The position numbers were made by a program, and so were the translations under genes. Shown piece after piece: positions 35,521 to 48,100 of a stretch of 64,000 nt of DNA; within the stretch, counting starts at the first letter, position 1, and every line of letters begins with the position of its first letter. Under the pieces are notes generated by a model. It searched no databases. It saw only the letters and a program-made list of their open reading frames with translations, and was not told where the DNA came from. The DNA is from Epiperipatus broadwayi. Lineage: Eukaryota; Onychophora; Udeonychophora; Euonychophora; Peripatidae. The stretch lies in NCBI GenBank assembly GCA_028023455.1, contig JAQFVV010012395.1:6822001-6886000 (forward strand), given 5' to 3'.

Positions 35521-36640
35521 TATGTATATATTTTTAGTCCTTTGATAAAGAGCATATGAATTGCTTAAAACATCTTAAAAGAAGTAGATATTAATAAATA
35601 ATTCAGTAATAAGTAGTTTTTTTTTTAAAAGCAGTATATACGTATTTTGTGCATATATTGCGTCCGAATCGTTTTGGAAAGAAGAGAGTGATGAAGATAA
35701 AAAATTTTGACTTGGCTTTTATCTAAATTGTCTAACCATCTTTTATTTATTTACACTCCTAAAGTCCACAGAATAACCTCTTATTAAAAGCTTGTTTGAT
35801 TTTTGCAATTCTTTTTTTGTTTTCTCTATCTTTAGTTATCAAACTTAACTATTTAAAAGCACTAACTGTTTTTAATAATCTTCCTATCTATTGCTTGCTC
35901 TTAATGTTTTATTCTCTATAGCCATTTTCATTGCTTTAATTTATTAGCATCTACTTTTGTTTCAAACTTTCTACAAGCCTTGTCAATCCTACATAACATT
36001 TTATTGAACTCAGTATTACTATCTGCAATTGCTGGCTTATCATCACCAAAAAAAGATCCTATTCTTTTTGCTAATTTTATTCTTATCTAAACAAAATTTT
36101 TGCTCATGCCTCTTCATTGAATGGTAAATATTTTTTTTTCTTTCAAAGATAAATTTTTCAAAAAAATGGCTCCTTCTAATCTAATACCATTTTCAATACA
36201 TTTAACAGATTTTTCAAAATCAATCTCTTATTAATGGTATTTACTGCTTCAATTGCATCTTTTGCATCCCACTTTTCTACATCCTGTTTTGCATATAGAA
36301 GTATGTAATATATATATATAATCTATTTCAAGATTTACAGAAGCACATAGTAATGTGAGGAATCAAGTTATTTCTAAAATTTTCATACTTCACTGCATTA
36401 GGCAAGGAATCATAATCATTGAAATACAAATATAGGGCCCTCTCTCTTTTGAGTCATAAATTACATAAACAATATCAAAACTTTTTACTCTAATTGGAAT
36501 CTCACTAATTAATTCTTTGCATTCTACCAACTTAAATTCAGTTAATCCTTTAATAGTTTTAATTTTCATTCGAATACAACCAAATTAATTGATTAAAATA
36601 AATAAAGACTTCTTATTTTATACAAATCACTGATTTATCA

Positions 36641-36757
36641 CACAGTGTGGTTTACTATAGTGGGGAATGGTGAACTTTGGATCTCTTGTAAATCCAACCC
36701 TGTTACTTCTGTTGTTCAAACTTATAAACTCCTAAGCATAAAACCATTTAATTATTT
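36641..36757 (+). repeat. tRNA-derived SINE (type 1), first of two head to tail
   Basis: CACAGTGTGGTTTACTATAG head, GGATCTCTTGTAAATCCAAC in the B-box region, TTACTTCTGTTGTTCAAAC middle, and 3' end CTAAGCATAAAACCATTTAA before an ATT-rich tail. Immediately followed by a second copy. Confidence 0.75.
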
Positions 36758-36759
36758 TT

Positions 36760-36905
36760 TGCTCTGTGTGGTTTAGTGCATGGTGGCAGATTCTGGAGTT
36801 AAGGAACCATGGATTATGACTTCCAGCCTGTCGTCACATTGTGCGTTAAAATTTCTTGTGAATTTCAGAGCAATAAACTAATTAATTAATTACTTTTATT
36901 GATAT
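36760..36905 (+). repeat. tRNA-derived SINE (type 1), second of two head to tail
   Basis: CTCTGTGTGGTTTAGTGCATGG head (A-box position), GGAGTTAAGGAACCATGG, GATTATGACTTCCAGCC at the B-box position, and a 3' end CAGAGCAATAAACTAATTAA with a short repeated tail. It abuts the first copy by three bases, so it probably inserted in that copy's A/T-rich tail. Confidence 0.78.
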
Positions 36906-37779
36906 ATTTTTTTCATCATTTTAATGGATTTAATTTCTTTACTAATATTTTACAATCTTTATCTCTAATCATCATTCTTTTGCTTTTTTCATATAAATTG
37001 TTTATTCTACAATAAAATAAATCTTCCTAATTTTTTGTAATTCCTCTATTTCTCTACATTACCATTCTAACCATTTCCCCCAGATATGTTTTCTGTTTCA
37101 AACCTTCTATATATATTTTTACCTTTTACAGAATTTATATTTTATTATCATTTTTTCTATCATTTTATTCATCACGCCATTATTAATCCAAGAAATGTAT
37201 TTTTAAAAACTCATTATCTCTAATGTAGGTTTTTTTTCCACATTTTAATTGAATAATTTCCATCCTTTATTAAATTTATTGGTTATTTTTAGTTCTGACT
37301 TTTATTTTTTATCCAACACCCCTGAAAATATTTCATCTTTTTTTAATTGATCAATTGCCCTTTTTTTTGACTCAAATCTTATTTTTTAAAAAATTGAGAT
37401 TAATCACTGTTAAATTGTGATTCGAATCTTTTAATTCTGTTTGTAATTAAGTTTGAATCTAAACGCTATCTAATTAAAATCCATTTTTAGTCACCTAAAG
37501 CTCTTTATATGTAAATTTTTACTTATGATTTTTTAACCAATATATTCATTGCTATATTATCAATCATTTATCTCTTTCATTTCTTATCTAAATCTAAAAA
37601 TTTCCATTTTTAATTTTTCTTCCCTATTTTTTTTTAATAGCATTCTAATCCTGCATTAACACTATACAACTAGTTTTATATTTCTTTTCTATAATTTTTC
37701 TGATTTCTTCGTGTAATTTTTCAATTTCACCATCCATCATTTCTTTTTGTGATCCAAAACAAAATCTATTCTTTGTATT

Positions 37780-37961
37780 TTTCATCATATAATATGAGTA
37801 TTGAATGTCTTTAGAAAAAATTAACTTTATTTAAATATTCCAAATACATTCAACTGTTAGTAATAACACATCAAACAGGTTAGACAGTTGAATGTATTGG
37901 TAATATTTAAATAAACTTATATTTTTCTTAAGACATTCAATACTCATATTAAATGATGAAA
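37780..37961. mobile_element. hairpin element, about 180 bp
   Basis: Inverted repeat with arms of about 75 bp: outer TTTCATCATATAATATGAG, inner AATACATTCAACTG and complements, loop near 37857-37882. It adjoins the endonuclease part of the minus-strand LINE relic and possibly interrupts it (a weak continuation LYIGVFSS is readable near 37975 on the minus strand). Non-coding. It shares no obvious arm sequence with the other palindromes. Confidence 0.8.
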
Positions 37962-38436
37962 ATACTCCAATATATAAATGCAATAAAACACCATCATCAC
38001 AATCCTTCAGGAAAACACTATTCTATTATGGTTTTTTTCTCTCCATAGGTGAACTAACTTTTTTTTAAATAGAGATATATAATGTCTTTGCTCTCTTTTT
38101 CATCCTTTTTTGCATAATAACAAATTTACCATTCTTTTTGGTTTGTTCATTGACCTAGCCTTTCACGCACATATTCTTATAATATTAGTTTTTTAATTAT
38201 AATAACTTTAGATAGTTGGAGCTGACCAGAAGTATGGATGATCCTTTATAAAATTTGCTGTAGTATGTTTTCCATTTGTTTTAATTCTTTCATTTATGTT
38301 CTTATAATTTATTTTTTTACTTTAATTTTTCAAAAATTTTGTTAGATGATAAACTATTATTATATAACCAATACTCCACACCCAACTAAAATTTCCAACT
38401 ATAATGAGAGCTTATCAATTGGATATAAATCTGAAA

Positions 38437-38469
38437 GTTACACACACACACATATATATATATATATAT
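38437..38469 (+). repeat. (CA)n(TA)n microsatellite
   Basis: ACACACACACATATATATAT-type tract. It produces the short low-complexity part of a 74-codon open frame at 38404-38628 that I do not regard as a gene. Confidence 0.9.
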
Positions 38470-41340
38470 TGTAATGGGACAGGCTTTTCCTCAAGGAGAG
38501 GTATATCTAACTATGATCACTCCTTGGGTTTTCAAGCCAGAATGTTAACCATAATACAGCAAGTCAATTGTTTGGTGGTTTGCTTAAATTTTGTGAAGTG
38601 GCCCCATGATGATTACCGATTAAGATGAAATTCACACTCACATAATTTTCCTTACTTCACCTTTTCTTGATTCTCATTATGCCACAGTGTTCAAACTCAG
38701 GAAGAATGTACATGTACTCCATTTCAAGATATGATTATTTCATGTCTGACATATGCATTGGATATGCTTATAGCGTGATTAATTAGAGAATAGATAAATA
38801 AGATGACAAACAACCAGTTTAATATTTAATGTTTAACACATTTATTTTAATGATTTTTATTCATGATTGCTTTATAACAAAAATATGTTTGCTTATCATT
38901 TAATGGTTGTATAGGCATGGTCATCATTCGCTTGTATTCATCAATTATTGAATCACTGAAATATTTGATCCCTATGAAGGATGGTCATTCACCATTCTAA
39001 TTTAATAATTTCAAGTTAACATAAAAGGCAATTTAAAACTGGGATTCTAACAGTTAACTCTTTACTAATTAAACTTCCTGTCATCATTAACTTCTGATCC
39101 GATTGTCTATAGTTTGTGTTGAAGATGGCTTTTAGATTCTGAGCCCCGCTCTCTGTTCTGCTGTTGTATAGATCTATGACACAACAGACCAATTATTTAA
39201 GGGGTTTAATCATGCATTCAAAATAACAAACAGTTAATAACTAAATTAATTGAACACAAACACTGAACATCAAATATTGTAATTGTCAGAGTGTGAGTGC
39301 TTAATGTTGTATAAAAACAAAGTCTCACCTTTCAAGCACAGCAATCTGTACCTTATTTTATTACTAAATTAGAGTTTAATATTAGCATTGATGACTCCCC
39401 TTCCCTACAAACTAATTGATGATTGGAGGGATTGACTCTGTTTTCAAAAGAAAGAAATCAATTTAACAAGTAAAATAATAATAATAAAAAAATAGAAACA
39501 TAACATGAGGTATTTATTCAGTGTAATCTAGCCACAGTTCAAAATCTTACAGTTCATATTGGAAAACATCTGGCTATCTTTATCTTTAGAAAAGTTCTTT
39601 TTACATTAACTGGGTGGAAGTTCATCTGATAGTATTCGGTCACTATTTGGATGTTTGTGATGGGAACTTGGGCTCTTTTATAAGTGATCTCCTGGGTTAA
39701 GATATTTCCTTGATTGTAGTGCCTTGTAGATCTTTTTTCTGGCACGGTCATCAGGATGTTGATTTAACTTGATACTCATATCAGGAACTCATGGTTGTAT
39801 GATGAGCAGTTCCATTGCCACAATGTGTTCTCAGTCCTTAGCCATGCATTTTTTTATTCTTTTCTAGCTTATAATTTGGATTAGAAGTATTAATTTTATG
39901 GAATTAATGGTGGGTTTCTTTGGTCAACTTTCTCAGGTTACGATTATAGTGACTTGAGTTTTAATGTTGAGAATTGTTAAGATTATGAATAAATTACTTT
40001 TAGGAATTTATAAAGTAAGCTCTTTTGAAAATGTAATTTATTTATCTTAGTTTTTGCCGATTTTTCTTTCCCTCCTGTTATTTTTCTCTTTGGAGATATT
40101 CTATTTTCCACTGGCTACCAGTCTAATTTTCGGATGATTGCTTTGAAATTGAATTTTAATCAAATAAAGTTAACTGGCCAATGACAAGTTTAAATCTCAA
40201 TGAAAAAAAAAAAGAATTCATATCTATATTATATCATTTTTTTTTAGGTCTGGTTATTTTATATTGTATCATATTTTTTTTTTTGATGAATTGGTTTAAG
40301 TTTGCACTTCTAGTTGCATTATTGACGTCATTTTGATATTTGTAAAATTTTATACTGGATTAAAAACAAACAAATTTAATATTGATTGTTATTTCTTTCT
40401 TTTTGTTCTCGAGATTAATTATGTAGTTCTTGCTTGGTGTTATACGTAAAGGGCACTGTAAAATCGTTATTTTCCTATATTAAAATGTTATCTTTATTTA
40501 AATATTTAGTGAATGTAAAATGACACCTTACAATATATATATATATTTAATTTAAGTATTCTATTTATATGATTTTTCCTTTTTCCAATAAGTGTCTCCA
40601 CACTTAAGCCCAACTTCAGAGACTGATCTTCTGGATTTATATTTTATCCCATTCAGTTACGGAATGGACGTATAACTTTTTTTTAATGTTTTAAATTATC
40701 ATTTATTTTCCTAATGGTTTTTTGCAATAGTTTCCACTACTCTTTACTTAATTATAATATTTTCTTGTATTAATAGTACAATATGGTTATTTGTTTTTTT
40801 TTGTCTCAGTTTCCTAAAGTCAAATATAATTTTATTAATCTATGCTCCCTTCCCCAAACAATTTATCTTATTATTTAGTTACAATGTTTTTTGAGTTGGT
40901 CTGGAATACTTCTTGAATTGAAACCACAATCATTTCTTTCTCTTTTCCTGATGTATAAGCTTTTTACCATTTCTATCTTTATCATTTTCAATGTTTTAGA
41001 TAGGTTTACTTTTTTTTTTCGTTTTCAAACTCCTGATTATGTTAAAATAAATTTTTTTTAAAAAAATTTCTTCAGTATCAAATTCACAAGGTGGGTATTG
41101 GTACAATGAAGTTACTTGTCCAATTTCCAGTTGTTAATATGATAGTTTTTTTTTAATAGCACAAATGTTTTTGTAAACTCCTTAGTTGTTTAATGAATAG
41201 TATTACTTAATTTATATTAAATGTAAAGAATTTTCATTTCCCTTGGAAAAGTGAGTTAACTGTGTTGAAATCTTCCTTTAGTATTGAGTGTAGTTGGAAT
41301 AAGAATCTGTACATAAAATTTCTATGCATTATTTTGATAT
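38470..41340. other. intergenic stretch, largely unassigned
   Basis: The minus strand of 39540-39860 has relatively complex, protein-like text (a 65-codon frame 39554-39751 starting MTVPEKRSTRHYNQG; in another frame IKLNQHPDDRARKKIYKAL) and may be a decayed mobile-element ORF, but I cannot name a family. 38677-38704 shares a phrase (CCACAGTGTTCAAACTCAGG) with 45778-45800 (CCACAGAATTCAAACTCAGG), probably a SINE scrap. The remainder is T-rich. Confidence 0.4.
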
Positions 41341-41475
41341 TTGTCTGTAATAACTATAGGATCTCATAATGTCATTATAACAAGTGCTACGTATTTGTAT
41401 TGTGTTATAATATCTATAGGATCTCATAATGTCATTATAACAAGTGCTACGTATTTGTATTGTGTTATAATATCT
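41341..41475 (+). repeat. 60 bp tandem duplication
   Basis: Two copies of an exact 60-base period (GGATCTCATAATGTCATTAT, then AACAAGTGCTACGTATTTGT, then ATTGTGTTATAATATCTATA), with a third partial copy to 41475. Copies are nearly identical, so the duplication is recent. The 72-codon open frame 41341-41559 only reflects it (repeated GSHNVIITSATYLYCVIIS). Confidence 0.95.
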
Positions 41476-41482
41476 GCAAGTA

Positions 41483-41550
41483 ATAGAAAGTTAAATACTT
41501 TAAAGGTACATATCTTTAGATATGTACCTTTAAAGTATTTAACTTTCTAT
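41483..41550. repeat. perfect 68 bp palindrome
   Basis: Exact 30-base arms (starting ATAGAAAGTTAAATAC) around an 8-base centre TCTTTAGA. It lies 8 bases after the end of the 60 bp tandem duplication. Could be a very short foldback element, or a replication-slippage product formed together with the duplication. Confidence 0.93.
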
Positions 41551-41559
41551 ATCCTATAA

Positions 41560-43730
41560 ATCAATATCTTGCTTGTACTTTTCACCATTTTGGAATTCTA
41601 TAAAAAGAAAATTTAAAAAGCTGTTTTTAATATTTATTACATAGAACTTAATATCTTTATATATATATAAACTCAAGACAAAACTATTACAGGCTCCTAG
41701 AGAAAATTAGTTTAACTTAAGGACTGCCAATAATAATTGATAGTTATCTAGTAATACAACTGCTAATTTATTCTAGTTATTACTTGGAAATATTTCCATG
41801 TTATAATTAAGCCATGCAAATATTTGCCACTTATATAGCAAAAGAGCCCAAAGACCAGAAATTTGGTAAACTTTCTTTGATTAGATTTATAATAGCCACA
41901 CCACTGCTTTTCATCCATTAATATATGTATATTAAACTGGCCAATGGCTACTAACATAAACATTTTCCCCATTCATATTAGAAAAAGTCCCTATTATAAT
42001 AGTTATTTCTGCATGAATCTGAAAAATTAAATAGTCTTACTCTATAAAGTTTTTAATTTAATATATTAATTTTCTGGAAATTTATGTAATTACAATATGT
42101 CTACTTAGGTCACACATAATTTTGTTTTAAATATTTTTTTTATATCATAATAAGTGTAAGAGTTTCAGAATACTGATCAAGATAACCTATAATATTCAGT
42201 AAATATTGTTTTTCTCAAATTTCTCAGTAGCCATATTCTCAATTATTCTATTCTTTTTTAAACTGAACCTTATTGCATTGAGGTTTTCTATAACATCTTA
42301 TGTCATACTCTTGAAACTTTCTTAATTTATTCATCTTTTACTAATTTTTCATGAACGTTTTTTAATGGCATTCACATTTTCATATTTTGGCTTAGGCAAT
42401 AGGGTCATTATTAAATTTCACCTGATTTATATGTTCTCTTTTGATGATAAATAATTTGGAGTTTTAATGTTCATTTAATTAGATAATGACTTTTTTTTAT
42501 TCTCAAGAACTAGATTATTTAAAAATAATAATGTGTTTATGATTTGTTAAATGCAAGACTGGCAACACATTACTTCTAAAATATTATATAATCTCATTTA
42601 TAGGAAGGTATTTATTCTGTTTAACTGAGTACTAAAAACTCTGTTCCATTATATAATTTGTTCCAGTAGTCATTAATATTGCTATTTTACACCTGTTTCT
42701 GTTCAAGGATAGACCCTGATATACTTTAGAAAGCATCAATATTCAATATTTAGATTTTACTGTTTTCGTTTATTAATTGCTATAAGAAATATGTAATGGT
42801 TTGTAAATACTTTTATCTATTATCAGTAGTTATAAATATATGTAAGAGATTACGTTGATTAATAGTTGTAACATTTTTTGATAAAATTATTGATATATAT
42901 ATATAAATTTTTAATCATTAAAAATGAGTCAACACTTAGACAATTCCAATATCATTAACAATCAGCAATCTCAAACTGTTGTCAAGGCAATCTCCTTTTA
43001 ACAATAAAGGTGGAATCCCACCTTTATTTATGTTCCAATATATTTATATAGACACTAAAGATTGCAACATGACCACAGAGATTGAAATTATTAATACAAA
43101 GAAGTTTAAATAAACCTCCCTAAATAGGTAAATATAACCTGTTCTGAATACAGACTAATAAATAGTCAATTATAACATTATAAATTTCAATTATAATTTT
43201 CAAATTGCACCCAAAGTATTACTTAAATAATAAGTATAATAATGCTCGAGGCTAAATGGATTTGTAAATAATCATTAAAAACCTGTTAATACTTAGACAA
43301 TCTCAGTATATATGTGTGTGCTTGAAAATACCTCCTCCCCAATATTTTTCATCATATAACATAAAAAATGTTCATTATAATATATTTATTTATGTTTCAA
43401 CATTCATGTAGAAAGACCTATCTATAAATCAATGATTTTACAAAAAATTTGTAATTCTCTTGTGGATTTTTTTTTGACTTTATAAAAACCTCAATCACAT
43501 AATGTAGACTACTAGAACATTTTTTCTTCTTGATAATTTATAAAAAAGAAAAAAAAGAAAACAATGTATCCAAGTATGATACAATTTTTTTGTAAAAGTT
43601 ATAAAAGGTATGACCCATCTTTTGTTCTGCATATATTGTTGTCTTCAACCATCAATTCATCAAAATGAATTATGGTTTCTGTATGACAATTTTACATAAT
43701 AATGCATTCTATTTGGAAGGCAAATTTCAA
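41560..43730. other. AT-rich intergenic stretch
   Basis: No motif recognised on either strand. Short (TA)n at 41661 and 42893. Confidence 0.45.
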
Positions 43731-43734
43731 GCTA

Positions 43735-45110
43735 AATCAAAAATTAGTGCCACTTTTATTGACCTGACCTCAACTTATGATGTTTGAAGAAATTCTTTTA
43801 AATTTTTTCCCAAAACTTTAAATATAAGTAAATCACCATTTTACTTAATACTCTATAATAGAAAAATTCAAATGACATCAAATGTTAATCATATGATATA
43901 AACATTTTAGAATAATCTATTACAGAATTTTCTTTTCTTTTTTGCTTTATTTATTACATTTATCAATGATCGTCTATATACAGAATGCAGGAAATTCATC
44001 TATGCTGTTGACATTGTTTTGACTTCACAAAAGAGATTTTTTTCCAGAAATAGAAAAGTCTCTTAATAAGCATGAAAAGTTTGAAAATCTTTTTCAAAAT
44101 CTGACGTCTTATTCCTAATCCTACAAAGATAGTACATTTTTACATTTTGGCTTTTTTAAAAAATTAGTTCTAAATTTTTGATTTCTAAGTGTGTTGCTTT
44201 TAATTTATGTTATAGTCACGTGACCAGAGTTGTAAATATTCAACATTTCGGCTTTTTTTTTTTCAAATTAGTCACGTGACCCAAGATCTAAATGTTTTGC
44301 ATTTTCACATACTTTTTTACCACTTAGATGTGTCAAACGACATTTTTGGTCGTTTTTTGAGGTTCAAAATGGCAGAGATCGCATACTAAAAGAGCACTGA
44401 TAGTATTTTCAACTTTTCATCTAAAAAATAAATCTTGTAATCTGATTATAATCTTTTTCAATAATAGACTTAAATACAAACCTATTCCATGCTACATAGG
44501 AGCAACTTTGGATCATAGCTTAACTAATTTTCTTCATTTATTTAAGATTAAATCTAAAATAAATTTTAGAAATAACATCATTGGAAGAAGAAATTGCACT
44601 ATTTGGGAATATGTTACAAGCATTATATGAAGAATTTTATTAGCAATAGTATGCTACATTAAACTTCTAAATTTCCCAATTAAATATTATTACAATATTA
44701 CTGACAATGGCTGTCTGCTCTTTCACATATCCACCAGATAACAGAAAAAATGTTACTCCACAGCAAATCTATAAAGCTGTTAAGAAGCTCAGATTTCCTA
44801 ATAACGTTAGTTTCATCATCTGAATAAAGGCATAAAAAGACTTCTGATGAGATTCCAAATAATTCATTTTCCAGATTCAATAATAATTTAACTAAATTTG
44901 ATCTTTCAAACATCATTATAGTCTTTTCAACAGTTTCAAGACAACACATGGCCATTGCACTCATCTGCTTCACAAAAGGAATTTAACAGCCATTGATCTA
45001 GAAAGATATAGCTAAACATTAACGGAATCACATAATTAATGTCTGTCAAATTTATAACTGCAGTGGTAGAGTTGAAGGACTTAATAAAGTTACTAATGAG
45101 TCTAGCTTCT
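43735..45110 (+). pseudogene. LINE reverse-transcriptase relic
   Basis: Plus-strand pieces in order. SATFIDLTSTYDV (about 43750-43790) is RT motif A (--F-DL--AYD). LFITFINDRLYTECRKFIYA and VDIVLTSQ (43955-44030) are the region ending in the catalytic YADD, here YAVD. Next comes SKSDVLFLILQR-like text. After an interruption at about 44150-44400 follow NNRLKYKPIPCYIG and ATLDHSLT (44463-44525), then KIKSKINFRNNIIGRR and CTIWEYV (44550-44620), the C-terminal RT/thumb blocks (YLGVTLD--LT ... K----RNNII-KL-GT-WG). The element resembles the Jockey/CR1-like group. Stops and the lost Asp make it dead. The minus-strand 91-codon frame 44698-44973 is a shadow. Confidence 0.85.
44150..44400. other. segment interrupting the LINE relic, with two GTCACGTGAC sites
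   Basis: About 250 bp lie between text readable as the end of one RT block and the start of the next. It contains the 10 bp palindrome GTCACGTGAC at 44215-44224 and 44271-44280. Two similar phrases, ACATTTTGGCTTTTTT and ACATTTCGGCTTTTTTTTTT, each precede AAATTAGT, suggesting an internal duplication. Ends and target duplication are not evident. GTCACGTGAC matches the E-box bound by bHLH-ZIP factors (USF/MITF/TFEB type), but function here is unproven. Confidence 0.5.
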
Positions 45111-48100
45111 GTTTAGAATCTTTGTTACTTCCTTTAATAAATAAATAGTCTTTAATAATTTATTAATACAACTTTTCTGACTTTAACTTGTAGACTGTTT
45201 CTTTCTATTGCCTATCACAGAGCAAAGGCTTCTCCCACAGTCTCTCATAAAGGATCACTGAATTATGCTTTTCAATCTCTGGATAGTAATGGTTTAAGCC
45301 ATTTTCTATCATTATTTACCCATTTACTGACCAATGCTGGTAACTTAACTGGGTTAGTTTCAGATCAGATACCAAAGAAAAAAATTGTATGCTTTTGGAA
45401 TATATATATATATATACACATATATATATTAGAACCATGGGGTATACCATAAGATGATGTGAATATGACTTAGTAGTTGGATGATTTGAATACAATGTGT
45501 CAACCAACCCACAACAAGTCATATCCTAAATCCATGATTCGACATCCCATTTGGGTATGCCAGATATTACAGAATCAGGAATGGCATATAACAAAGGGAG
45601 TGCATCTCATTACTGTCAGACCTAGGCCTTTCAATAAGATGCAAAAGATGACATAATGAAATGCCCAGTTCCAAATCACATCCACACTCAGTATACTAAC
45701 TTATAATTTACTTACAACATTTTAATATGACATAGACTAATGCATATTCATAACATCTCCCTTTTTAGATCCCATTACACCACAGAATTCAAACTCAGGA
45801 AGTTTTTGCAGTCAGCTCTCTTCAGGGATGGGCTTACTTAATTATTGACCAAATATGCCTATATATAAGCATAGATAAAAATATTGATGATGATCAATCA
45901 TTTAGAAGAGCAATACATAATGATGATGATGATCATCATCAAACCTTTAATGGTGTAAATTCTTAATGATAGTGATGATGAAACTTTTTGTAGTATAAAT
46001 GCACAATGATGATAGTGATGATAAAACAGAGATCAGATTGGTTTAAACAACTAAATATGTTTATTAATAATTGATAACATATAATAAATATTTACAAACA
46101 AAAAATAAAATAAATAAATATTCAGTTAACAAGAATAGTCTTCTATCATTGGATGGCTTAACACAACAGAAACAAAATAATTCACAATACAGTATCTACA
46201 ATATGATATTAGATAATTCACTAAATATATACACAAAACAACAACAAAAAAAAGAAGCAAAATGAGAGTTCAGTAATTCTAAAATTACCCCATTAATATA
46301 ATTATTAGAATGATATTTATAGGTTGGGGTAAATAAATTTATAACTATATGTGTGTGTAAGTCATAGTAAAAATTAATGAAAGATATGAAAAAGACCATT
46401 TACTCAAGTGGATTAATTGTGCACTCAGAAATAAAAAAAAATTACAAGTAAATATTAAAACTTATTAGTAAATAATATAGTTTTGTTTGTCCTAAAGTTT
46501 GCCTTCAATGTTAAATATATAAAAACCTTACTTGAGGTTGCCTTGATGGATCAATGTTGAATTTCCAGAGGAATATGTAAATTTACTTTTATTAAAAATT
46601 ATACATATTAATTGACTATGATTCCTTTTTTAAAATACATCAACATATGATACATATCCATTCATTGCTCCCACTTTTAAATTGCAGGTGATCAAATTTG
46701 AAAATGAATCTTGAATACACAATAAAAAAATTACAATACATAAACTTTCAAATAGCAATAATAATAGCAAAAAAAATAATAATCACGTGAATCAAAACAA
46801 AATATATTTATCCTGAGGAAAGCAAGCATTTTGTCTACAGTTAAGAGTTTATAAACTTAAATGTCAATCTCCATGCATAACATTCCTGTTCATCAACTTT
46901 GTTATCATTTATGTATTTCATGCAACTTAATTAAAACAAACACATACCAATTATCTCTTCTGAATGTATATAAATCCATTGAAGATTAATGTTCAACAGC
47001 ATTTTGTAAATAGACATTTTGATGGATAATTTTAAAATGACATCGAAGCTAACCTTGGAAATGCCTATAGTATTGGTCTTTTACCCCACACACATTATAA
47101 TGACCATTTTATCAACCAGTGTTAATTATATTGTGGCTTCAATAGATATAAGAAAATGGCTTAAAGAAACAATTTATTTCTAATATTTTCACATTTCTTT
47201 TTTTCTTATTTCCAAAACAACGAATTCAAATTTGCAGAATAAATTAAATCATTAGTTCATTCCTTCTAATTATAAATTGAAGTTTAAATTTCCAGTTTCC
47301 TTCTATCTAAATTATAAAGATTTTGTATTAATTTTAAAATATTGACATTAAATTTAAAAATACATATTCTTACTGTTTTCTTTCCTCGTTAAATGCTGAA
47401 CATTTTTTCATTTTTCTTTAAAAAAAATAAATAAAAGACTTTACTTATGTTGATAGTTCTGCTGTTAGCCAACAAGTGAAGAAAATGCTAGATTGTTTTT
47501 TTCATGCTAGCTAAAACCTATTGCTACAACTTAATAAAAAAAAGAAAAATATATAAAACATTATTATTATTATTTAGTCTTCATTATTCCAAAGTTGATG
47601 ACTTAACAACAATTTTGATCTCATATAAATTTTGACCTTTGATTATGTCTGTCCTATAAGTCAATTAATTATTATTTTAGTTAATGATATTAAATGAAGA
47701 GAAAAAAATTAATTTCTACAAATAGACAAACATATTAGTTTATATGTATGTTTATATATGTATATACTTCATGTGTATAAGCAGGTATGTAGGATATTTT
47801 ATTTGCCTACCACTTGGTCTAAATTCAAACATTGTGAAAAAACTGGGACAGGTGTGAAGGTTGATTGTAAGTCATCTCTTACAATATATATATATATATA
47901 TAGTAATGGTCAGATTATGTATGTTTTGATTATTTACATTTATTTAATTAATTCAGATGCACTGACATTAAACATCAGGAATTAGAATGACTCATATATT
48001 TTTATACATATATATTTAAATAAGCTTTGAAAATATTTTCTTCCATATGATGATGATAACCACTATATAGCCACTATTTGTAATATCAGACTAGATGTGT

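Larger units (their letters stand above)
35690..37800 (-). pseudogene. LINE relic with endonuclease and RT C-terminal remnants
   Basis: Read on the minus strand from 37800 downward. FCFGSQKEMMDGEIEKLHEE, then IRKIIEKKYKTSCIVLMQD-NA, then IRNERDK correspond to the apurinic-like endonuclease (---IVMGDFNA ... G-RNERG). Near 37200-36950, RNNRG- and INNLYEKSKRMMIRDKDC resemble the Lys/Arg-rich linker before RT. Near 36050-35750, VDANKLK, MKMAIENKTLRASNR and RIAKIKQAFNKR correspond to the RT C-terminal region (NADKTKVM ... RIAKAKQAFNK). The RT core is missing or too decayed to read. Two SINEs (36641-36905) are inserted, and a hairpin element adjoins at 37780. Stops throughout. Confidence 0.75.

Noticed and set aside
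41341-41559. 72-codon frame with a repeated segment as a small gene
   Set aside because: Created by the exact 60 bp DNA duplication, whose length happens to be a multiple of three.
44215-44280. Calling the two GTCACGTGAC sites as regulatory elements
   Set aside because: No gene, promoter or conservation evidence nearby; kept only as an observation.
44698-44973. 91-codon minus-strand frame as a gene
   Set aside because: It is antisense to the readable C-terminal part of the LINE reverse-transcriptase relic.
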